Below the pieces are notes generated by a model. That model was given only the letters and a program-made list of their open reading frames with translations, did no database searches and was not told the origin of the DNA. The translations under genes were made by a program, and so were the position numbers. From NCBI RefSeq assembly GCF_947496725.1, contig NZ_CANMDS010000003.1, positions 186,001-250,000 of the forward strand: a DNA stretch of 64,000 nucleotides, written 5' to 3'. Each line of letters opens with the position of its first letter. Position 1 is the first letter of the stretch. Positions 26,389 to 35,989 of this stretch are shown in pieces. This DNA comes from an uncultured Dokdonia sp. Its GTDB lineage: Bacteria > Bacteroidota > Bacteroidia > Flavobacteriales > Flavobacteriaceae.

Positions 26389-27594
26389 ATGATCGCACCA
26401 GATTTCCCTCTTAATGAAAAGCAACGTATGAAAACCTTATTAAGCTTAGGGTTACTAGACACAAATCAAGAGGAAGATTTTGATTACATTACTAAGCTTG
26501 CTGCATACATATGTGGCACTCCAGTTGCATTAGTAACCCTTGTAGATGAAGATAGACAGTGGTTTAAAAGTAAAGTAGGTATGGCATTATGTGAGACTTC
26601 ACGTGATAGTTCTTTTTGTGCGCACGCCATTTTGACTCCTGATGAGATATTAGAAATACCAGATGCAACAAAAGACTATCGATTTATAGATAACCCACTT
26701 ACAAAGCTTGAAGATCCTGTTATATTTTATGCAGGCGTCCCGCTACGCACAACAGATGGTATGTCTATGGGGTCTCTATGTGTTATAGATCATAAGCCTA
26801 ATAAACTTAGTCAAGAACAAAGAGCCGCGCTTATAACTCTTGCAAAGCAGGTGGAGCGACTTTTTGAATTGCGCATTGTAAATAATCAATTAGAACAGGC
26901 AAAAGCGAGTCTCACAAAACATAATACATTGCTCAAAGATTTTGCAGGTACGGTATCACACGATTTAAAAATGCCCCTTGCAAACCTTATTCTCACCTCA
27001 GATATATTAAAAAAGAAGTATACAGCATCACTAGATGAGTCTGGAGTAAATTACCTAGGTTATCTCAAGAAGTCTTCACTCTCTATGAGTAACTATATAA
27101 CAAACATACTTGCTCACTACGAGAGCACGGCATATGATAGAGAAGATGCCCACGAGTTTATGTTTAACGATATGCTAGAAGATCTAGTAGATCTATTAAA
27201 TATAAACTTTGAGTGTGAATTTCACTTTCCTGAGGTAAATATAGAACTTAGATGTAACCGGTCTGCACTTGACCAGATATTCTTAAACCTTATAGGTAAT
27301 AGTATAAAGTATAATGATAAAGCGCATACAGTAATACATATAGATGTCCTAGAGCAAGATGAGCACTTTGAATTTTCTATAAGAGATAATGGGCGCGGTA
27401 TAGAAGAAGAAAAGATAGAAGGTATATTCACTTTATTCAGTACCGTAGGGCACCTAGATAAAAATGGAGAGAAAGGCCACGGCATAGGATTATCTACAGT
27501 AGAAAAACTAGTGCATAATCTCGGTGGGACCATAAGTGTTTCTTCAGTGCTAGGTGAGTATACAAAATTTACGTTTACAGTTGCCAAAAGTTAA
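26389..27594 (+). CDS. GAF-domain sensor histidine kinase
   Basis: A 401-residue soluble kinase. An N-terminal GAF domain (~20-165; VALVTLVDEDRQWFKSKVG, FYAGVPLRTTDGMSMGSLCVID) is followed by a coiled linker (~165-185), the dimerisation/phosphoacceptor helix with His at about 190 (TVSHDLKMPL), and a HATPase domain with N-box (LIGNSIKYN), G1 (DNGRG), an F box (IFTLF) and G2 (GHGIGLSTV). No membrane segment and no response regulator next to it. GAF proteins of this type often bind small ligands or chromophores; the conserved Cys pair near CETSRDSSFC is not enough to call a phytochrome. Confidence 0.88.
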   Translation: MIAPDFPLNEKQRMKTLLSLGLLDTNQEEDFDYITKLAAYICGTPVALVTLVDEDRQWFKSKVGMALCETSRDSSFCAHAILTPDEILEIPDATKDYRFIDNPLTKLEDPVIFYAGVPLRTTDGMSMGSLCVIDHKPNKLSQEQRAALITLAKQVERLFELRIVNNQLEQAKASLTKHNTLLKDFAGTVSHDLKMPLANLILTSDILKKKYTASLDESGVNYLGYLKKSSLSMSNYITNILAHYESTAYDREDAHEFMFNDMLEDLVDLLNINFECEFHFPEVNIELRCNRSALDQIFLNLIGNSIKYNDKAHTVIHIDVLEQDEHFEFSIRDNGRGIEEEKIEGIFTLFSTVGHLDKNGEKGHGIGLSTVEKLVHNLGGTISVSSVLGEYTKFTFTVAKS

Positions 27595-27709
27595 AGTATA
27601 TTAAATATTCGGTTCTGGTGCGCTTCTTCTGTTAGTAAAGCGTTAATGGATATGGATGTTGCTGTATACTCTATTACCTTTAGTTCACACTATCCAATCT
27701 AACCAATAA

Positions 27710-30628
27710 ATGATCAAAATTTACAAAGCATTTCTTGTGATATTATCTTTTACTATCACGAGTCAACTTGTTGCTCAAGACTTACCCGTAGCAACTATCC
27801 AGAAGAATATCGAATCTTTTAAAGAAAATCCGCGAGGCCCTTATAAAAAAATAGAGTGGTTTTGTGAAGATGGTACGATGCGAGAAGCACGTGACCCTTG
27901 TCCAGATGATATAGGTGGTGGTGTGCAGCACGCAAGTTATAGCGAAGATCTAATAACGCTAGGTACTAAGTATCACCTCTTTTTTGCAGATATACTTGCA
28001 AACACAAATAAGGTAGCTTTCTGGGATGTAACAAATGATAATAGCCGCATCAAGCAATATCAACTAGCGAGATACCTTGCAAGTGTAGATAATGGTTGGG
28101 TACAGCGCAAGTCACAGTTTTACCGTGGTGCCATCCAGTCTGAAGATGAGGAGGCGTGGGGCGTTGAGTTTTATGAGTGGTTATTGCGTAGCGATACTCG
28201 TTTTAGACAAAACTACTATTTACTACGCCAGACCTTACGAGATATTCCTCACGATGGCGATAGCAACATTGCCCAGCGTATGCGTAGTGAGTCAAAAATA
28301 CTCGCAGAGACCTACCCAAAGTTTATGGATGCCCGCATTAAAATACACGGCAAGCCCAGTGTGAGTGACATCCAGATGGTTCAAGAGTTTAGAGCAAAAC
28401 ATAAGGGAGACCTCTCTGATGAAGTGAAGAAGCAGTTTGACCAACTAGAGAAAACGCTCGCCGAATTTTATACACCTATCAATTTCAAGGAACTACAGAG
28501 TCAAGTAAACGCTATCTCTGTAAAAAATGATCTAACAGAACGCATTAGCACGTTTTTAGAAAAAGCTGCTCAAGATACTTCTGCGCAAATACTTGTGCCA
28601 GAAATTGCAGATGTGCTCTGTTATATACGTCAAGACGTACTTTCTTTACGTAGGTCTAGTGACCGTCTTGCGATGCTAGATTTATCTAATGAGCTGGAAG
28701 ATATATTACTCATAAAGACACAAGAGTGGCAACCAGAAACTTTAAAGGAGCTACTTTATAAAATACAAACCCTTTCATATGCAGCAACAGGTACAGGACT
28801 CATTGAGTTAAATGAGTGGGCAGCAGTAGAGCCGTATTTACAAGCAGATAGTTACCACAATGACAAGAGTGTCGAGCAGCTTAACGATTTCTTGGCGACA
28901 GCTAGAGGTGTTGTAGAGTGGAGCGCTTCACAAGTAAAGGCAAAGTATCAAGAAGTAGTTGACACTTACGCAACTTTTGAGCCTAAGGCTTACGGTTTTA
29001 TAGATGACCGCGTGCGCTCCTCTGTTGCATTAGATTTAGGTGAGAGTGTGAGCACGCTTGGTGCATTTATAGCAAAGCATTCTGGGCTTGAAAATAAGGT
29101 GATGGATATAGATGGACAGTCTTCTGTGAGAGGATTAAATCCTGGTTATGCCTACGGTGAACTTGTTGTTATAGAAGGTTCTCCAGAAGGTATAGAAGTG
29201 GATACAGAGAAGATATACGTCTTTGAAAAACCGCCGTCAGACCTCAAGCCTGTGGCTGGTATTATGACGGTATCAGAAGGTAATCTGGTTTCACACGTGC
29301 AGCTACTAGCTCGTAATTTAGGAATCCCTAATGCGGCATTATCCCAAGAAAATCTTCAAGATTTGAGCAAGTATAGCGGTAAGAAGGTCTTCTATGCAGT
29401 TTCAAATAAAGGAAGTGTGATTATAAAAGGCGAGGACGATATTACAGATGAGGAGCGTGAGTTATTCTCAAAGAAGCAACGTTCTACAAGTCAGGTAACC
29501 GTGCCTGTAGAGAAGATAGCACTAGATAAGAAAGACATCATAAATATGCGTGATCTAGATGCAAGCGCGTCTGGAAAACTAGTAGGCCCTAAGGCGGCAA
29601 ACCTTGGGCAACTCAAGAAGATGTTCCCAGAGCAGGTGGTAGAAGGTCTTGTTATTCCTTTCGGCATTTTTAAGGACCATATGGATCAAAAAATGACCAA
29701 TTACGAGGGTTCTTATTGGGAGTTTTTAAATAGCGCTTTCGCGAAAGCGGAACAAATGAAAAGTAACGGCGCGTCATCAAAAGAGATAGAGACGTACCAA
29801 CTGCAAGAGTTGAAGCGATTACGTGAAGCTATAAATATGATGACGCTAAAGCCGTCATTTGTAAATAGCCTGCGTGCAGATTTCCAAAAAGTCTTTAAAT
29901 CGCCTATGGGTAAAACTCCTGTATTCTTGCGTAGTGATACAAATATGGAAGACCTTGAAGAATTTACTGGCGCAGGATTGAACTTGACGCTTTTTAATAT
30001 TCTTGATGAGGATAAAATATTAAAAGGAATTAAAGATGTGTGGGCTTCTCCATATACGGAGCGTAGTTTTAAATGGCGCCAGCAGTATCTAAGCAACCCA
30101 GAAAATGTGTTTCCTTCTATACTTATCATTCCTTCGGTAGATGTGGAGTATAGTGGTGTGATGATTACAAAGGGTATTAATCAAGGTACAGATGAGGATC
30201 TTACTATTGCCTTTAGCCGTGGGGCAGGAGGAGCTGTAGATGGACAAGCCGCAGAAACTAGACTTGTTACCGCTACAGATGCACGCTTACTATCGCCAGC
30301 TAGACAGGCAGATTTTATTAGACTGCCAGCAACGGGAGGTGTGAAGAGAAACATCGCAACCTTTGACGAAGAGATTCTCAATGAGAAAAACATAAAGGAT
30401 ATACGTGCCATTGCCCAGTCTATAAGAACTAGATTACCAGAAATGACAGGTTCTGACTATGATGGGGCTTATGATGTGGAGCTTGGTTTTGAAAATGACA
30501 AACTATGGCTATTCCAGATACGACCATTTGTAGAAAATAAAACGGCAAAGTCCTCAGAATATCTTGAGGCAATCTCACCAAAAATTGACAAAGACTTTTT
30601 AATAACGCTTGATGCACCTATAAACTAA
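27710..30628 (+). CDS. Exported dikinase, PPDK_N/phosphohistidine type (glucan water dikinase-like architecture)
   Basis: A 972-residue protein with a clear Sec signal peptide (residues 1-23, ending QLVAQ). Residues ~30-480 are helical and unfamiliar. A swivelling phosphohistidine domain follows (~480-590; LVSHVQLLARNLGIPN, His529). Then comes an ATP-grasp PPDK_N domain (~615-945; GPKAANLG with Lys628, FLRSDTNMEDL with Arg741, GVMITKGINQGTDED, and the closing QIRP at 936-939). The key residues are kept, so it is probably active. The order His domain then ATP domain, without a PEP/pyruvate barrel, is that of plant glucan water dikinase, not PEP synthase or PPDK. An ATP-using enzyme with an export signal is odd. 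Residues ~675-680 (AFAKAE) come from a palindrome copy. The next gene overlaps by one base. Confidence 0.8.
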   Translation: MIKIYKAFLVILSFTITSQLVAQDLPVATIQKNIESFKENPRGPYKKIEWFCEDGTMREARDPCPDDIGGGVQHASYSEDLITLGTKYHLFFADILANTNKVAFWDVTNDNSRIKQYQLARYLASVDNGWVQRKSQFYRGAIQSEDEEAWGVEFYEWLLRSDTRFRQNYYLLRQTLRDIPHDGDSNIAQRMRSESKILAETYPKFMDARIKIHGKPSVSDIQMVQEFRAKHKGDLSDEVKKQFDQLEKTLAEFYTPINFKELQSQVNAISVKNDLTERISTFLEKAAQDTSAQILVPEIADVLCYIRQDVLSLRRSSDRLAMLDLSNELEDILLIKTQEWQPETLKELLYKIQTLSYAATGTGLIELNEWAAVEPYLQADSYHNDKSVEQLNDFLATARGVVEWSASQVKAKYQEVVDTYATFEPKAYGFIDDRVRSSVALDLGESVSTLGAFIAKHSGLENKVMDIDGQSSVRGLNPGYAYGELVVIEGSPEGIEVDTEKIYVFEKPPSDLKPVAGIMTVSEGNLVSHVQLLARNLGIPNAALSQENLQDLSKYSGKKVFYAVSNKGSVIIKGEDDITDEERELFSKKQRSTSQVTVPVEKIALDKKDIINMRDLDASASGKLVGPKAANLGQLKKMFPEQVVEGLVIPFGIFKDHMDQKMTNYEGSYWEFLNSAFAKAEQMKSNGASSKEIETYQLQELKRLREAINMMTLKPSFVNSLRADFQKVFKSPMGKTPVFLRSDTNMEDLEEFTGAGLNLTLFNILDEDKILKGIKDVWASPYTERSFKWRQQYLSNPENVFPSILIIPSVDVEYSGVMITKGINQGTDEDLTIAFSRGAGGAVDGQAAETRLVTATDARLLSPARQADFIRLPATGGVKRNIATFDEEILNEKNIKDIRAIAQSIRTRLPEMTGSDYDGAYDVELGFENDKLWLFQIRPFVENKTAKSSEYLEAISPKIDKDFLITLDAPIN
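29734..29749. repeat. Palindrome copy 12
   Basis: Exact copy inside the exported dikinase gene, read as AFAKA within the ATP-grasp domain. Confidence 0.9.
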
Positions 30629-31875
30629 TGAAAACATATATCACATTGACATTCATCGCTTTATCGACTTTATTTGTAGCGATGCTTTATCCTATAGACG
30701 GCTATGATACGACGGGTATAAAACGATTGTACCGACTTCAGAAAATGGAGATGGATAGTATTGCAAACAAGCGTATTCCTAATGGCGCTTACTTAAAACT
30801 AGAGGATATCAAGCTCAATTTGCTTTCGCGAAAGCGTGATTCTCTTGGAGCAATACTAGTAGAAGACAATGATTTTGCCAGAAAGATTGCGAGAATTACA
30901 CCCGGCGGAAACTACTCACTTGCGGTACTTGATATGACTAATCCAGATAGTTTAAAATATGCGGCTCACAGAGAAAATGTAGGGTACCAGCCAGGAAGTG
31001 TGGGTAAAATTGCTGTCCTTAACGGTTTCTTTACAGAGCTTGCAGAGGTATATCCAGATAACTTTGAGTTGCGTACGGGGCTTATGTGTAATAAACGAGT
31101 AAAGGCTCGCTACTGGGGAACAGGAGATCACCACACAATACCTGTGTATGATATAGACAGTGATAAGTTAACAAAGCGACAAGTGGTTGCTAGTGATGAG
31201 TTCTCACTGTATGAGTGGGCAGATCATATGGTCTCTGTGAGTAATAACGGGGCTGCGAGTGTGCTGTATAGAGAGACAATGTTGCTAGACGCCTTTGGAC
31301 GAAAATATGCAGACCTCACCGAAGAAGAAGCAGAAAATTACTTTGTAGAGACCGATAGAGACTCTCTAACGAGTCAAGCAAACCGAGTGGTGAATCAGCC
31401 ATTAAGAGATCTAGGAATTACAGAAGACGACTGGAGACTAGGAGGGATGTTTACACGTCCTGCTGGTAAGTACGTAGGTCGTGAGGGTGGAAGTATAGGA
31501 ACACCTAAAGGACTTATGAAATTTCTAGTAGCCCTAGAGCAAGGAAATGTAATAGATGAAGAAAGCTCGCTTGAGATGAAGCGATTATTATATATGACAG
31601 ACAGACGTATACGTTATGCACACTCTAATAGACTAGATGACGCGGCGGTGTACTTTAAATCTGGCTCGTTTTATAAATGTGATCGAGAGAAAAACCCTAA
31701 CTGTAGCGACTATGCAGGTAATGTGTTTAACTATATGAACTCAGTGATTATTGTGGAGCAGCCTAATGGTAAAAAATACATCGTATGCCTAATGACTAAC
31801 GTACTTAATAAAAATTCTGCAGGTGCACATATGTACCTAGCAAGTAGTATTGATAAGGTGGTAAATCCCACATAA
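30628..31875 (+). CDS. Exported serine hydrolase, beta-lactamase/PBP fold
   Basis: A 415-residue protein with an N-terminal hydrophobic signal or anchor (residues 4-20). The three active-site motifs of penicillin-recognising serine enzymes are present: S124-V-G-K127, S205-N-N, and K344-S-G. It is larger than a class A beta-lactamase, with extra residues before the first motif; residues ~65-70 (LSRKRD) come from a palindrome copy. Its ATG overlaps the stop of the dikinase gene, so the two are translationally coupled. It could be a transpeptidase, carboxypeptidase or esterase acting on peptidoglycan or on whatever the dikinase modifies. Confidence 0.8.
   Translation: MKTYITLTFIALSTLFVAMLYPIDGYDTTGIKRLYRLQKMEMDSIANKRIPNGAYLKLEDIKLNLLSRKRDSLGAILVEDNDFARKIARITPGGNYSLAVLDMTNPDSLKYAAHRENVGYQPGSVGKIAVLNGFFTELAEVYPDNFELRTGLMCNKRVKARYWGTGDHHTIPVYDIDSDKLTKRQVVASDEFSLYEWADHMVSVSNNGAASVLYRETMLLDAFGRKYADLTEEEAENYFVETDRDSLTSQANRVVNQPLRDLGITEDDWRLGGMFTRPAGKYVGREGGSIGTPKGLMKFLVALEQGNVIDEESSLEMKRLLYMTDRRIRYAHSNRLDDAAVYFKSGSFYKCDREKNPNCSDYAGNVFNYMNSVIIVEQPNGKKYIVCLMTNVLNKNSAGAHMYLASSIDKVVNPT
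30821..30836. repeat. Palindrome copy 13
   Basis: Exact 14-base core inside the first serine hydrolase gene, read as LSRKR. Confidence 0.9.
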
Positions 31876-31895
31876 AAAGCATTTACAGTTCTATT

Positions 31896-31929
31896 AAAAC
31901 GCCTTCTAGTTGTTACTAGAAGGCGTTTT
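31896..31929. terminator. Bidirectional terminator between convergent genes
   Basis: A perfect 15-base stem (AAAACGCCTTCTAGT and its complement) with loop TGTT, flanked by A and T runs. It serves both the serine hydrolase and the convergent translocase gene, whose stop codon it overlaps. Confidence 0.85.
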
Positions 31930-34771
31930 ACTTTTGTTGCTGTTTTACCCGTTGTAGACTTGTAGATACACGCGTAGCAAGTTTTGCAATGTTCGTGTTT
32001 TTATGCTTTGTAAAAGATTGAGTAATGGCAGTATACTTTGTGTCTTCTAGTATCTCAATAAGGTGGAGCATAGCGATATTCATCTGTCTGCTGCGATTAC
32101 GAATTAAGCTTCGCACAGCATCAAATTCTGTTTGTTCTATCATTTCTTGAGAATGTATATTATCAACATCTGTGTCAATGATATGTACTTCAAGCAATGG
32201 CAGGATCTTATTTTTAAGTTTGATATGTAAGAGGTTGTCTAGAAACTCTATGGCATTGATTCTCGCTGTATCATCTTTACTTTTAATACCCAAAAATGCA
32301 GCACTAATATCTTCTTGATTGTAGCGTATACTTAAAAGTGTAAAGATGCTATGTAGACTTTGATCTACTTGTTCTCTTAATATGAGAACTATGGCTTCAC
32401 GGGCGAGTAAAACCTCTGTTTCTTTAGCTTCCTCTGGTGAGTCTGCTGGCGGATTGTTTACAAGTTTTGTGAAGGTAGCAAGGGCGTTAAACGTGCTTTG
32501 GTAGTAGTTGCTCTCTAGTAATATGTATCTAGAGATCTTGCGCTTATCAATAGTAAGCGATGGGTTTTTACTACTTAGTTTTAGTAATGATTTTGAGGCA
32601 TTTTTACGTACGATGAGGTTGTTACTACCTAAAAATTTGAATAAGATTTTTACCGCATTTTGAGAGTTAAATGTAGCGATCACCTTAGGTAGATTTCTTT
32701 TTATGTCTAGACTAAAGGCATCTTCATTTTCTAGCCTGAGAAGTGTTTTTGTAATCTCTGGCCCATATTGAGTAAGGCTTTTTATGGCTGCTTTACGAAG
32801 TTTTTTATTTTCTAGAAACTGGAGGAGATTCCCTACAAAGAGTGGGTCTGTGGTAATGCCTGCAGCTTCAATAGCTTTCTTTGCTACCTTTTTATTTTTA
32901 TTGCTAAAATGAATAGAGATAAAGTAGTAAAACTCATTAAGCCCTGAGTAGGCAATGCTAAGAAGCAGATCTGAAGTTTCGGCAACATTTTCTAGTCCTT
33001 CTGGTGTGCCTAGCCGTTCTATTTGAGTCGCGATACGGTCTCTTAAATTAAACTGCTTTCCAAGATTTGTATTGAGGCGTGCATCTTGTGCCAGGCATAA
33101 CAGCGCGGCATTTGCAATGGGCTTTTCTGGATGGTCTAGATAGGTTGTAAATAATTCTTGATCGTCTATTTTGGTGTGATGAAGTAAATACTGTAATGTG
33201 GCTATAATGAGTGCGCTGTCGCTAGTGTGAAGGAGGGCTTTGATTTTATGTAATGCAGTACCTTCTTTATAATAATACAACTCCTCAATAGCCGCTATTT
33301 TTATAGCATTAGAAGGATGGTCTAAAAGTGCTACTATTTGCTTTTTTAAGGGATTAAGTCGAGCCGATGATAATCTAGATAATAAAGTGAGAATCTCGCT
33401 TTCTTCACCATTTTGTAAAATATGTCTTGCAGTAGCGATGGTGCGTTCTTTTCTGAAGTTTCGTTTGGACTCATCTTTATTGAGCAGTAAACTCTTGAGG
33501 TTGGACCTAAACGAATCAAAGTAGGCATCTCTTAGCTTGTAGATTAACAAGAGCCATATAAACAAGAAAAAGATAGTAAGAATGGTCACAAACTTGGTGC
33601 CTAGCTCCATACCCTTAATTACAAAAATGAGTAGAAAACCAGCAATACCTGTGGCTACACTATCTACCACAATATCTATAAACGATTTTGCTTGGTTCTT
33701 TATAGCATACGGTATGGGTAAAATAGAAAGCTCTGCAGCTGCTTTGTTTATAGACTGCTTAAAACTACCGTCTAGTCCTTTTATGATAATAAGCACCCAA
33801 AGCTCAGGAACCGTAAGAAATAGGAGGGAGCCTAAGGCAATACCTAATGGTAGTATAAGCATTGTTGAGGTTACTCCTAGATAGCTCAATACTCTATTAG
33901 TAACAAAAAGCTGTATCAGTAAAGCCACCACATTAAAGGATGAGAACCAGAACCCTAAAAAAGAAGCAAGCTCATCTGAGTCAGGAATGGCCTTGTGCGC
34001 AAAATCACTAAATTGAAAGTCAACCAGCTTTGCCACCAGCACACTTATCCCGATAATAGATGCCAAATACAGTAAATGCTTAGATTTTAAGATGATTTGA
34101 AAAGCATTACGATCTGGGTTAGACACTTGGTGTATCTCTTTCTTTCTCGTGTACATAGAAAGCGTGCGTAATCTTAAATTCCAAATACGATAGATTATAG
34201 GCACACAGCATAAAATGAGAATCCCTGCGATAAGAATAGACGTTTTATTCCCAAAAGCCGCCGAAATTAAGGTCGTTAAGTACCCACCAAAAATTCCACC
34301 AGCAATAGCGCCAGAGCCTATAAAACCAAAGAGTCTTTTTGCCTCTCTCGCATTATAAACCATATTTGCCAGTATCCAGAATTGTGAGGTCACCACCACG
34401 GCAAACAAGGATATGAGAACGTAGTAATAGTAAAGCAGCCAGACCTCAAGAAATTTATAATGCAAGGCGACAGAAAGCAACATAAAAAAGAAGCCAAAAG
34501 CGCATAAGGTTATCGTAGCGACCTTTTTAAAAGAATATCGTTTTAGAGCTTTGTTGTAAAAGTAAGAACTTAAAATAGCCACAGCCGCAACAAGAAGATA
34601 CCCGTAAGGTAATCGCTCTGCACCTAGCGCAGATAGGAATAATGCGTTTACAGTGGGCTTTACAATAAGTAGCACTGTAATCACCAGAAAGATGTACAGC
34701 TGCATAAAAAAAGAGATGGTGATCTCACCATCTCTTATATCAAAGGCTTTCTTGTAAAGACTTTTAAGCAT
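31928..34771 (-). CDS. NTT-type nucleotide translocase-like protein fused to HEAT-like repeats
   Basis: A 947-residue protein. Residues 1-~430 hold about 12 transmembrane helices with an NTT (ATP/ADP translocase)-like segment SQFWILANMVYNAREAKRLF followed by GFIGSGAIAGGIFGG; NTT proteins have a comparable FW-x-x-AN...EAKR pattern. Residues ~430-940 are a soluble chain of helical pairs resembling HEAT repeats (LLDHPSNAIKIAAIEELYYY, ALLCLAQDARL, LIVRKNASKSLLKL). NTT relatives fused to HEAT repeats are known in free-living bacteria, but their transport is mostly untested. It is convergent with the dikinase-hydrolase pair and 24 bases downstream of a second serine hydrolase gene on its own strand. 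Confidence 0.72.
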   Translation of the reverse strand: MLKSLYKKAFDIRDGEITISFFMQLYIFLVITVLLIVKPTVNALFLSALGAERLPYGYLLVAAVAILSSYFYNKALKRYSFKKVATITLCAFGFFFMLLSVALHYKFLEVWLLYYYYVLISLFAVVVTSQFWILANMVYNAREAKRLFGFIGSGAIAGGIFGGYLTTLISAAFGNKTSILIAGILILCCVPIIYRIWNLRLRTLSMYTRKKEIHQVSNPDRNAFQIILKSKHLLYLASIIGISVLVAKLVDFQFSDFAHKAIPDSDELASFLGFWFSSFNVVALLIQLFVTNRVLSYLGVTSTMLILPLGIALGSLLFLTVPELWVLIIIKGLDGSFKQSINKAAAELSILPIPYAIKNQAKSFIDIVVDSVATGIAGFLLIFVIKGMELGTKFVTILTIFFLFIWLLLIYKLRDAYFDSFRSNLKSLLLNKDESKRNFRKERTIATARHILQNGEESEILTLLSRLSSARLNPLKKQIVALLDHPSNAIKIAAIEELYYYKEGTALHKIKALLHTSDSALIIATLQYLLHHTKIDDQELFTTYLDHPEKPIANAALLCLAQDARLNTNLGKQFNLRDRIATQIERLGTPEGLENVAETSDLLLSIAYSGLNEFYYFISIHFSNKNKKVAKKAIEAAGITTDPLFVGNLLQFLENKKLRKAAIKSLTQYGPEITKTLLRLENEDAFSLDIKRNLPKVIATFNSQNAVKILFKFLGSNNLIVRKNASKSLLKLSSKNPSLTIDKRKISRYILLESNYYQSTFNALATFTKLVNNPPADSPEEAKETEVLLAREAIVLILREQVDQSLHSIFTLLSIRYNQEDISAAFLGIKSKDDTARINAIEFLDNLLHIKLKNKILPLLEVHIIDTDVDNIHSQEMIEQTEFDAVRSLIRNRSRQMNIAMLHLIEILEDTKYTAITQSFTKHKNTNIAKLATRVSTSLQRVKQQQK

Positions 34772-34795
34772 TCATTGCGTTTATAATGAGGTTCC

Positions 34796-35692
34796 CTAGT
34801 TATAGGCTAAAGCTCGTGATTTTTTCATTGCTTTTTCTAAAGGAATTACTAAATCTCTTACAATTTGCTCACCCTGTGCATCTTCTATAAGAGCTACTAA
34901 TATATACTTGCGCTCAGGTCCCCATACCAATACAGAGTCAGAGTGCCAGTTTTTCCACGATCCAGACTTTCTATAAATATCTGCCTTAGGAGCAATTTTA
35001 TCTAGCGTGTTTACAAATTTGTGGTGTAGCGCTGGGTCTTTCATAATATCCAGCATCTCTTCAGACTTTTCTGTACTTACTAGATTACCCATTGCAAGCT
35101 GGTAGTAAAAACTACATACCTGTCTAGCTGTAGCCGCGTGACTTAATCCCTTCATAGGGTCTGGGTTACGTTTTCCGCCAGCGGCATATCTCTTGCCTAC
35201 CCATAAACCACCGCCTACTTCTTCATCATATAGTTTGAGCTGGTCACTGCGCAGTACTTGTTCTATTTTATCATAGCCCACACGGTCTATCATACGAGTA
35301 GAGGCAGCATTATTAGACTTACTTATCATAAGTCGCATATCCTTACGTATTTCTCTAGAGTCTTGTAGTTCGCCATTTTCTATAGCATCCATAGCGGCAA
35401 GAAGTATGGCAATCTTAGGTAAACTTGCGGCATACATCATAAACTCATCATTGATACCTGCATACTCTATATTCTCTAAGTTGGACATATCTACAACGCC
35501 TATAGACATTCTATTAGACTTCACTAGATTTTTCCATTTTGAGTTTTTATTAATCTCTTGTATTAAAAGCTCTCTCAATATAGGACTCGTATGAGTCTCA
35601 AGAGGCTCTACAGAGTCCATCTGTATAGGAAGCTCCTGAGCATTAAGTACAGAAGACATTATAACGCACACTATAAGCGTGATATATTTCAT
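34796..35692 (-). CDS. Exported serine hydrolase, class A beta-lactamase-like
   Basis: A 298-residue protein with a signal peptide (cleavage near SVLNAQ). Active-site motifs: S90-L-P-K93, S126-N-N, and K242-S-G. The size fits class A beta-lactamases, but I do not see a convincing E-x-x-N omega-loop, so beta-lactam hydrolysis is not implied. It is a second, shorter relative of the hydrolase at 30628-31875. It lies directly upstream of the translocase gene (24 bases), probably in one operon. Confidence 0.82.
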   Translation of the reverse strand: MKYITLIVCVIMSSVLNAQELPIQMDSVEPLETHTSPILRELLIQEINKNSKWKNLVKSNRMSIGVVDMSNLENIEYAGINDEFMMYAASLPKIAILLAAMDAIENGELQDSREIRKDMRLMISKSNNAASTRMIDRVGYDKIEQVLRSDQLKLYDEEVGGGLWVGKRYAAGGKRNPDPMKGLSHAATARQVCSFYYQLAMGNLVSTEKSEEMLDIMKDPALHHKFVNTLDKIAPKADIYRKSGSWKNWHSDSVLVWGPERKYILVALIEDAQGEQIVRDLVIPLEKAMKKSRALAYN

Positions 35693-35989
35693 AAAATTCT
35701 ATGTATTTATAGTTCAACCTAAGTATACAAAAAGGCTGCCAAAGATAGCTAGTATTACTGTTAATTCCATCCCAAACTGTTAATGTTTACAGCGCTTAAT
35801 TCTTAAGACTAGTAACGGGAATTATATGTGTTTGTTGTAGGTGGTATTTGATAAACTACGCTTTCGCGAAAGTGGAAAATCAGAAAGTTCGTATAGTGAA
35901 AATTATAGATCAAAAAGAGCTTAGAATTTTGTGTTTATTAAAGTTGAGGTTGTTGTGTTTTTAACTCAATGCTTTGGTGCCATTTGGCA
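35693..35989. other. 297-base spacer, no gene
   Basis: It holds a decayed palindrome copy at 35859-35874 and AT-rich DNA. No coding frame, RNA or terminator is supported. Confidence 0.5.
35859..35874. repeat. Palindrome copy 14 (one mismatch)
   Basis: CGCTTTCGCGAAAGTG upstream of the second serine hydrolase gene. Confidence 0.7.

Noticed and set aside
27710-30628. Simple PEP synthase or pyruvate phosphate dikinase
   Set aside because: No PEP/pyruvate barrel, inverted domain order and an export signal.
34796-35692. Antibiotic-resistance beta-lactamase
   Set aside because: The SxxK, SNN and KSG motifs are shared by many serine hydrolases; I see no class A omega-loop E-x-x-N, and the context does not suggest resistance.
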